Assembly (NCBI GenBank): GCA_947472115.1 | Contig: CANIZU010000005.1 | Location: 1-28,329, forward strand | Length of the DNA: 28,329 bases | Direction: 5' to 3' | From: Flavobacteriales bacterium | Lineage (GTDB): Bacteria > Bacteroidota > Bacteroidia > NS11-12g > UBA955 | Part shown: one piece after another, positions 23,555 through 28,329 of the stretch | How the letters are laid out: each line of letters opens with the position of its first letter | Numbering within the stretch: the stretch's first letter is position 1 | Notes under the pieces: model-generated | What the model saw: the letters and a program-made list of their open reading frames with translations, nothing else | Told to the model about the DNA's origin: nothing | The model's database searches: none | Made by a program: the position numbers and the translations under genes

Positions 23555-25447
23555 TCAATACGCCCGATCTTTTTTTCCTTCGATATAATAAACGTAAGCC
23601 CTGTTTGCCACTTGATTGCCACCCGGCGTAGGATAATCCCCAGTAAAATACCAATCTCCCGCATCGTTCGGACAAGCCTCGTGAAGGTTATCAACCGATT
23701 GAAACAAAATATCGAACTCCGCCTTTAAATCAGAAGGCCTTAACATCTCAGCAATTTTTTTGCTTACCTCTGCATCCGTTAAGGGCGCATAAATGTCCTT
23801 CACCACACAACGCTGTTCCTCCGCTGGCTTTTCTAATTCCAACTTCGCCGCCGCATAAGTATCGCGCAAAATCTCTCCCAATCCCTTATCCTTCAACAAA
23901 GCAACCGCCGCCGAAAAAGCAGCAAAATCGCCCATTCTACTCATATCAATTCCGTAACAATCTGGATAACGAATCTGAGGCGCTGAACTCACCAAAATAA
24001 TTCGCTTCGGCTCCAAACGATCCAAAATACGCAAAATACTCTTCTTCAAAGTGGTTCCCCTCACTACACTGTCGTCCATGATTACCAACGTATCATTCCA
24101 ACTCTTCACAACGCCGTAAGTGATATCGTAAACATGTCCCACCAAATCATCGCGGTCCGTATCGTTGGTGATAAAAGTGCGCATCTTAACGTCCTTTACC
24201 AAAATCTTCTCCCTTCGAGGACGCCAACTCAAAATCTCCCTCACCTTCTCTGGCTCATTCTTTACATCGATTTTAGAAAGTGCATCCGCTTGCAAGTCCC
24301 TACGAATCTCATGAATGCCATCAATCAAACCGTAAAAACTCGTTGCCGCAGTATTCGGAACATAGCTAAAAACAGTATTAACCAAATCGTTATCCAACAA
24401 ATCCATCACCGGCCTGGCCAACAATCGACCCAATTCCTTACGCTCGTGATAAATCGCTTGGTCATTGCCACGACTGAAATAAATCCGCTCAAAACTGCAG
24501 CTCTTACGCTCTACAGGATCCAAGATATTCACCTCTTCCACATCGCCATCGCGCTTCACAATCAATGCATTTCCCGGCCCCAATTCTTGAACCTGCTCCG
24601 GATAAATATTAAATGCTGTTTGAATCGCCGCCCGTTCACTGGCAACCACCACAACCTCATCGTCGATGTAATAATGCGAAGGCCTAATCCCCGCTGGATC
24701 CCTGATGATAAACGCATCGCCATGACCCAACATACCAATCATATTGTAACCACCGTCAACGTTTTTAAAGCTTCGCTTCAAAATGTTCGTCAACGATAAC
24801 TCCTGCTTAATCTTCTCCGTAATCTCCAAATTGGAGTAGCCCTGGGACTTGAAAATACCAAATAATCGCTGATTCTCCTCGTCGATGAAATGGCCAATCT
24901 TCTCCAACATCAACACGTTATCGCTCTTCTCCTTGGGCTGCTGACCCAAATCAATCAAAGCATTGAACAACTCATCGGTATTGGTGATGTTATAATTACC
25001 CGCCAACATCAAATTCCTCGCCATCCAATTGTTCTGACGTAAGAAAGGATGTATGTTTTCGATGCTGTTTCCGCCGTAAGTGCCGTATCGCAAATGGCCT
25101 AACAACATTTCACCCGCATAAGGATAATGTTGACGTAAGTAATCCGCATCGTTGCGAAACTCCAAAGGAATCTCGTTTAACGCTTCCCCCACCTCTTCAA
25201 AAATGTCGATTATGGCCGTTTTGCTCGCGCTCCGCTTTCTTGCCAAATAGCGAGCCCCATACTCGGGATGCAATTTCACAACCCCCATCCCCGCACCGTC
25301 TTGACCGCGGTTTAGCTGTTTGGTCATGAGATATTGTAGCTTGGCTATGCCATACCAATATGTGCCATATTTTTCTCGGTAGTACTCCAACGGTTTTCTC
25401 AACCGAATGAAAGCAACACCGCACTCATGTTTTATCGCGTCACTCAT
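23555..25447 (-). CDS. purF: Amidophosphoribosyltransferase, long PurF-type (class II glutamine amidotransferase + PRTase)
   Basis: This 630-residue protein is longer than the usual PurF of roughly 470-510. The N-terminal amidotransferase nucleophile is Cys9, preceded by an eight-residue leader (MSDAIKHE) that would have to be removed to free the catalytic N-terminus. Supporting motifs are LNRGQDGAG (45-53), GHLRYGTYGGNS (117-128), NYNITNTDEL and IIRDPAGIRPSHYY (247-260). The phosphoribosyltransferase half has SYVPNTAA and the PRPP loop VIMDDSVVRGTT (455-466), then YPDCYGIDM. It makes phosphoribosylamine, the first committed step of purine synthesis. Insertions at about residues 70-110 and 165-225 account for part of the extra length. 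I know similar long forms from other Bacteroidota, so this is probably a lineage variant, but whether it is the housekeeping PurF or a second paralogue cannot be told here. Confidence 0.88.
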   Translation of the reverse strand: MSDAIKHECGVAFIRLRKPLEYYREKYGTYWYGIAKLQYLMTKQLNRGQDGAGMGVVKLHPEYGARYLARKRSASKTAIIDIFEEVGEALNEIPLEFRNDADYLRQHYPYAGEMLLGHLRYGTYGGNSIENIHPFLRQNNWMARNLMLAGNYNITNTDELFNALIDLGQQPKEKSDNVLMLEKIGHFIDEENQRLFGIFKSQGYSNLEITEKIKQELSLTNILKRSFKNVDGGYNMIGMLGHGDAFIIRDPAGIRPSHYYIDDEVVVVASERAAIQTAFNIYPEQVQELGPGNALIVKRDGDVEEVNILDPVERKSCSFERIYFSRGNDQAIYHERKELGRLLARPVMDLLDNDLVNTVFSYVPNTAATSFYGLIDGIHEIRRDLQADALSKIDVKNEPEKVREILSWRPRREKILVKDVKMRTFITNDTDRDDLVGHVYDITYGVVKSWNDTLVIMDDSVVRGTTLKKSILRILDRLEPKRIILVSSAPQIRYPDCYGIDMSRMGDFAAFSAAVALLKDKGLGEILRDTYAAAKLELEKPAEEQRCVVKDIYAPLTDAEVSKKIAEMLRPSDLKAEFDILFQSVDNLHEACPNDAGDWYFTGDYPTPGGNQVANRAYVYYIEGKKDRAY

Positions 25448-25460
25448 GGAAGTTGTGCGA

Positions 25461-25468
25461 CAAAGTTA
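25461..25468 (-). promoter_or_regulatory. -7 box (TAACTTTG) 13 bases before the purF-like ATG
   Basis: This perfect TAnnTTTG match on the minus strand ends 13 bases before ATG 25447. It predicts a leader of only a few bases, with no room for a purine riboswitch. Confidence 0.55.
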
Positions 25469-25553
25469 AGTGTTCGATGCGATGAACTTTTAGCAAAAGT
25501 TGCAAAAAGTTTGCGAGATGACAAATGACATAAAAAATGCGTGAACTATCATT

Positions 25554-25561
25554 TACTTTTG
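25554..25561 (+). promoter_or_regulatory. -7 box (TACTTTTG) upstream of the 3-hydroxyanthranilate dioxygenase
   Basis: This perfect TAnnTTTG match ends 49 bases before ATG 25611, implying a leader of roughly 40-45 bases, longer than for most genes here. The leader is AT-rich, and I see no obvious stable fold. Confidence 0.5.
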
Positions 25562-25610
25562 CCATACCGACAATCTTTTCGGGATATTTTAAGAAGCAAA
25601 AAACATCGCC

Positions 25611-26129
25611 ATGGAAATCCGTAAACCCTTTAATCTACAAGCTTGGATCGCAGAAAATCGACACCTACTAAAGCCACCCGTTGCAAACAAGAATCTTTAC
25701 CCCGAGGGCAGCGATTATATTGTGATGGTTGTGGGCGGACCCAATGCGCGAAAAGATTATCATTACAATGAAACCGAAGAGCTTTTCTACCAATTGGAAG
25801 GTGAAATCACGGTAAAAACCCAGCAGAATGGCGAACGCGTAGATGTAAAAATGGGCCCCGGAGACATGTTCCTACTCCCACCAAAAGTACCGCATAGCCC
25901 AGGAAGAACAGAAGGCAGCATTGGCTTGGTCATCGAAAGAGTTCGCGTAGGAAAAGGTTTTACCGATGGCTTACTTTGGTTCTGCGACAATTGCAATCAC
26001 AAACTGCATGAAGCGTATTTTGAGTTGAAAGACATCGAAACCGATTTTCTAAATCACTTTAATCACTACTACGCATCTGAAGAACTCAGAACTTGCAAGC
26101 AGTGTGGTGAAGTAATGCAGAAACCTTAA
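25611..26129 (+). CDS. 3-hydroxyanthranilate 3,4-dioxygenase
   Basis: This 172-residue cupin converts 3-hydroxyanthranilate to 2-amino-3-carboxymuconate semialdehyde, feeding quinolinate/NAD synthesis or tryptophan breakdown. The catalytic iron ligands His51, Glu57 and His95 occur in DYHYNETEELFY and LPPKVPHSPGR. Arg47 and Arg99 are in place for substrate binding. The C-terminus has the rubredoxin-like second metal site, C125-x2-C128 and C162-x2-C165 (CDNC, CKQC), exactly as in the bacterial enzyme of Cupriavidus. It is a complete, normal-length enzyme. No other kynurenine-pathway gene is adjacent, so whether it serves NAD synthesis or catabolism cannot be decided from this window. It is convergent with the RmlD-like gene. 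Confidence 0.97.
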   Translation: MEIRKPFNLQAWIAENRHLLKPPVANKNLYPEGSDYIVMVVGGPNARKDYHYNETEELFYQLEGEITVKTQQNGERVDVKMGPGDMFLLPPKVPHSPGRTEGSIGLVIERVRVGKGFTDGLLWFCDNCNHKLHEAYFELKDIETDFLNHFNHYYASEELRTCKQCGEVMQKP

Positions 26130-26154
26130 CCCAACCTTCGCCCTCGGCGATTCC

Positions 26155-27069
26155 CTACTGCAATCCCAATATGGCCAACCCCTCTTCAAAAGAGTGCGGA
26201 GCATAACCTAATTCTCTTACCGCTTTACTGATATCCAACCCTGTAATCGGAGGTCGTTTCGCCGGCTGATTCAATGTGCTACTGTCAACCCGATTGATGC
26301 AGTCCATCGAAAATCCATAAAACGCAGCCACTCTTTCTACCAATTCAATTACACTCATATAGTCTTTGCCGGCAATGTTAAAAATGCCACGAGCTCTTTG
26401 CGATGCGGCCAAATAACAGCCCATCGCCAAGTCTTCCGCCAAAGTAGGCGTCCTAAATTGATCCGTAACCACATTCGCCGATTTCTGATTCTTCAAGGTG
26501 CCATGTGCCCACAATACGATGTTTGTCCTACTCATATCGGCGACCTTTCCAAACACCAAAACCGTGCGCAAAATGCTGTAACTGTTGGCATATTCGATCA
26601 CCTTTTTTTCACCCTCCAACTTGCTCCAACCGTAATAACTCAATGGGTTCGCCTCGTCCGATTCTACATACATCGACTTGGTGCCATCAAAAATGAAATC
26701 AGTACTCACATGAACCATGTGAAAACCCAAAGAACTGCTCAATTTTGCCAATTCTTCCACCGCCGTTACGTTTAATGCCACACATTCATCGCGTTTAAAT
26801 TCACAATCATCCACTTGTGTCATGGCTGCAGTGTGAATCACAACATCGGGCAATTCGCGCTCCAAGATTGACGTCATAGCCGTTGTATCGGTGATATCCA
26901 TCGACTCGTATCGATATCCTTCTTTCATTGGATGACGGTTATCTCCCGCGCCGGTGGCAACCAAATCCCAATCTTCCAACCCAATAAACAGATCTGTAAG
27001 CTTCTGACCTAACAAACCATTACTACCAGTAACTAAAACTTTGGACTTTGATTTTTCCGATGATTCCAT
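26155..27069 (-). CDS. RmlD-like NAD(P)-dependent sugar-nucleotide reductase (extended SDR family)
   Basis: Starting at ATG 27069 the protein has 304 residues and begins with the Rossmann motif VLVTGSNGLLGQKL (residues 11-24). The open frame continues to 27390, but that extension lies antisense in the next gene and adds no plausible domain; a near-consensus -7 box four bases before 27069 supports the short form. The family motifs are VVIHTAAMTQVDDCE, VHVSTDFIFDGT and the catalytic YYGWSK pair (Tyr146, Lys150). RmlD reduces dTDP-4-dehydrorhamnose, but no other rml gene is nearby and the substrate-binding half is not diagnostic, so another deoxysugar or even a methionine-adenosyltransferase beta-like role is possible. 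It is soluble, with no signal peptide. Confidence 0.88.
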   Translation of the reverse strand: MESSEKSKSKVLVTGSNGLLGQKLTDLFIGLEDWDLVATGAGDNRHPMKEGYRYESMDITDTTAMTSILERELPDVVIHTAAMTQVDDCEFKRDECVALNVTAVEELAKLSSSLGFHMVHVSTDFIFDGTKSMYVESDEANPLSYYGWSKLEGEKKVIEYANSYSILRTVLVFGKVADMSRTNIVLWAHGTLKNQKSANVVTDQFRTPTLAEDLAMGCYLAASQRARGIFNIAGKDYMSVIELVERVAAFYGFSMDCINRVDSSTLNQPAKRPPITGLDISKAVRELGYAPHSFEEGLAILGLQ

Positions 27070-27073
27070 GCAA

Positions 27074-27081
27074 CAAATTTC
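27074..27081 (-). promoter_or_regulatory. Near-consensus -7 box (GAAATTTG) 4 bases before the RmlD-like ATG
   Basis: On the minus strand GAAATTTG, four bases, then ATG 27069. It has one mismatch to TAnnTTTG and the same N4 spacing as other genes here. Confidence 0.5.
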
Positions 27082-27138
27082 CGATATCACGCGCCAACCT
27101 CCAAATGCGATTACCCACAGAAACTTCCAAAATAGACG

Positions 27139-27146
27139 TATTTTTG
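27139..27146 (+). promoter_or_regulatory. -7 box (TATTTTTG) 4 bases before the FAH-family ATG
   Basis: This perfect TAnnTTTG match ends four bases before ATG 27151 and forms a compact divergent promoter region with the RmlD-like gene. Confidence 0.6.
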
Positions 27147-27150
27147 TAGT

Positions 27151-28158
27151 ATGAAATTGGTCACCTACAAAACCAATGGCCATGCCCAAACCGGCATACT
27201 GGTCAACCAACAGATTTACCCCCTCAACACCATCAACCAGAACATCGCAAACAACATGCGCGATATGCTCAATGATTGGGAAAATCAAAGTGAATTGGCA
27301 CGCGCCGTGGAGTCCGAAATCCTTGATGGAAAGCACACTCACCTTGCAACGCCTTGCACCGATGATATTTTGGAAGCCCCCGTTCCACAACCTACCTCAT
27401 GCCGAGATGGTTATGCGTTTAGACAACACGTAGCCGCAGCGCGAAGAAACCGTGGCGTTCCAATGATTCCAGAATTTGATCAATACCCCATTTTCTATTT
27501 TACCAACCACAACGCCATCCAAGGCCCTGGTGAAATTCCTTGCATGCCCGATCACTTTCAAAAATTGGATTTCGAATTGGAAGCTGCCGTTGTATTGGGA
27601 AAAAGAGGCCGAAATGTCAAAGCCGCCGATGCAGATCAGTACATCGCGGGTTACATGATCATGAACGATATGAGTGCTCGCCGTCTTCAGATGGAAGAGA
27701 TGTTGCTAAACCTCGGACCCGCAAAAGGCAAAGACTTTAGCACAGTGATTGGCCCTTGGCTAGTTACACCCGACGAACTTGAGCCTTTTAAAATTGATGC
27801 AAAACCCGGTCATGTAGGCAATAGTTATAACCTTTCGATGAAATGTTGGGTCAACGGCATCCAAGTGAGCGAAGGCAGTGTGGGCGATATGGATTGGACC
27901 TTTGCCGAAATCATTGAGCGATGCTCTTACGGCGCCGATATTTTCCCTGGCGATGTGATTGGCAGTGGCACAGTGGGAACGGGCTGTTTCCTCGAACTTA
28001 ACGGAACCGGAAAACTCAATAACCCAGAATATACAGAGCAGTGGCTTCAAGCGGGCGATGTTGTAGCGATGGAAATCGCGGGACTGGGACATCTGAGCAA
28101 CAGCATCGTAAAAGAGGAGAGTGATTTTAGCATCCTCGCATTAAAGAAAATGCCTTAA
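27151..28158 (+). CDS. Fumarylacetoacetate hydrolase-family protein
   Basis: This 335-residue FAH-fold enzyme has the metal site visible as Asp86 (CRDGYAF), Glu142 and Glu144 (DFELEAAVVLG) and Asp173 (NDMSARR). His93, seven residues after Asp86, matches the catalytic His-Asp spacing of mouse fumarylacetoacetase. KGKDFSTVIGPWLVT and DIFPGDVIGSGTVGTGCFLEL complete the fold. The presence of the catalytic His and the long N-terminal part favour true fumarylacetoacetase (last step of tyrosine breakdown, giving fumarate and acetoacetate) over the shorter acylpyruvase group. However, no homogentisate dioxygenase or HPPD gene is in the window, so the family-level name is safer. It is convergent with a truncated gene 28 bp downstream. 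Confidence 0.92.
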   Translation: MKLVTYKTNGHAQTGILVNQQIYPLNTINQNIANNMRDMLNDWENQSELARAVESEILDGKHTHLATPCTDDILEAPVPQPTSCRDGYAFRQHVAAARRNRGVPMIPEFDQYPIFYFTNHNAIQGPGEIPCMPDHFQKLDFELEAAVVLGKRGRNVKAADADQYIAGYMIMNDMSARRLQMEEMLLNLGPAKGKDFSTVIGPWLVTPDELEPFKIDAKPGHVGNSYNLSMKCWVNGIQVSEGSVGDMDWTFAEIIERCSYGADIFPGDVIGSGTVGTGCFLELNGTGKLNNPEYTEQWLQAGDVVAMEIAGLGHLSNSIVKEESDFSILALKKMP

Positions 28159-28186
28159 TGCACGCTAACACTATTGCAGCTAAAGA

Positions 28187-28329
28187 TTAGTTAAACCAAT
28201 ACACCCACTTGGCGGCCAAACTTCGATACGATGGCCCCATGTAAATATCACGATTCGGTAGCACCGAATTGAATTGATTGTAATTTTGAGAAAACACCAA
28301 GAAGATATCGCTCATCGGACGGTATCGCC
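28187..28329 (-). CDS. C-terminus of a probable DUF5916 (carbohydrate-binding 9-like/barrel) protein, truncated by window
   Basis: The minus strand reads without stops from the window edge to TAA at 28189-28187, giving the last 47 residues (RYRPMSDIFLVFSQNYNQ near the start, then GPSYRSLAAKWVYWFN at the end). The RPxSDIFLVF strand followed by a short linker and a final aromatic strand is what I expect at the end of DUF5916 proteins: an N-terminal carbohydrate-binding-like domain and a C-terminal outer-membrane barrel. Another barrel family cannot be excluded from so short a piece. The frame continues beyond the window. Confidence 0.6.
   Translation of the reverse strand, partial: RYRPMSDIFLVFSQNYNQFNSVLPNRDIYMGPSYRSLAAKWVYWFN

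Noticed and set aside
24134..24799. 221-residue open frame antisense to the purF-like gene
   Set aside because: It lies wholly inside a strongly conserved gene on the other strand, has no recognisable domain or signal, and its composition is that of a reverse-complement shadow.
25448..25610. Riboswitch or small RNA in the purF/HAAO divergent gap
   Set aside because: The 163-bp gap holds two -7 boxes and AT-rich sequence but no recognisable aptamer fold or strong stem.
27070..27390. Longer N-terminus for the RmlD-like reductase
   Set aside because: It overlaps the FAH-family gene on the other strand and precedes the Rossmann motif by a segment with no known domain.

Overview
This 28.3 kb window is a dense, ordinary-looking stretch of a Bacteroidota chromosome. 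The evidence for the phylum: a peptidase with a C-terminal type IX secretion (T9SS) sorting domain, a TonB-dependent receptor with an N-terminal STN domain followed by a DUF4249-type lipoprotein, PorG/DUF6089-type outer-membrane proteins upstream of uppS and bamA, lipoproteins with short Bacteroidota-style signal peptides, almost no Shine-Dalgarno sequences, and repeated TAnnTTTG (-7) promoter boxes in front of genes. I cannot name the order or genus. There are no rRNA or tRNA genes, CRISPR arrays, insertion sequences, phage genes or intergenic gaps over 300 bp.

Layout. 1-1001 (+) is the 3' end of metH. 1009-4882 (-) is a tight three-gene unit: T9SS-secreted M1 aminopeptidase, MbnP-like lipoprotein, MbnH/MauG-like di-heme lipoprotein. 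4997-7518 (+) holds an EamA exporter and an ALDH7-type aldehyde dehydrogenase. 7530-12673 (-) is an envelope-biogenesis unit: two tandem PorG/DUF6089-like barrels, uppS, bamA. 12779-14355 (-) has a SAM methyltransferase and a rhodanese-thioredoxin lipoprotein. 14459-18890 (+) has a DUF4197 lipoprotein, an STN-TonB receptor and a DUF4249 lipoprotein. 18908-21702 (-) has a CNNM/CBS/CorC-type membrane protein followed by two unrecognised exported proteins, probably beta-barrels. 21785-22924 (+) is purK; 22937-25447 (-) is a long purF-like gene followed by frr; 25611-26129 (+) is 3-hydroxyanthranilate dioxygenase; 26155-27069 (-) is an RmlD-like reductase; 27151-28158 (+) is a fumarylacetoacetase-family hydrolase; and 28187-28329 (-) is the 3' end of a probable DUF5916 gene.

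How the genes fit together. The envelope genes form one theme: T9SS cargo (M1 peptidase), a T9SS barrel component (PorG-like), barrel assembly (BamA), lipid carrier synthesis (UppS) and nutrient uptake (TonB receptor plus lipoprotein). PurK and PurF belong to de novo purine synthesis. HAAO and the FAH-family protein belong to aromatic amino-acid metabolism.

The most interesting points are: (i) a recurrent TAnnTTTG-N4-ATG arrangement, which predicts leaderless or nearly leaderless transcripts for many lead genes; (ii) the MbnP/MbnH pair translationally coupled to a T9SS peptidase; (iii) a perfect 17-bp-arm, GC-rich inverted repeat lying on the catalytic-loop codons of the rhodanese domain, with a second perfect hairpin inside the aldehyde dehydrogenase gene. 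No defence island or obviously new multi-gene system was seen.
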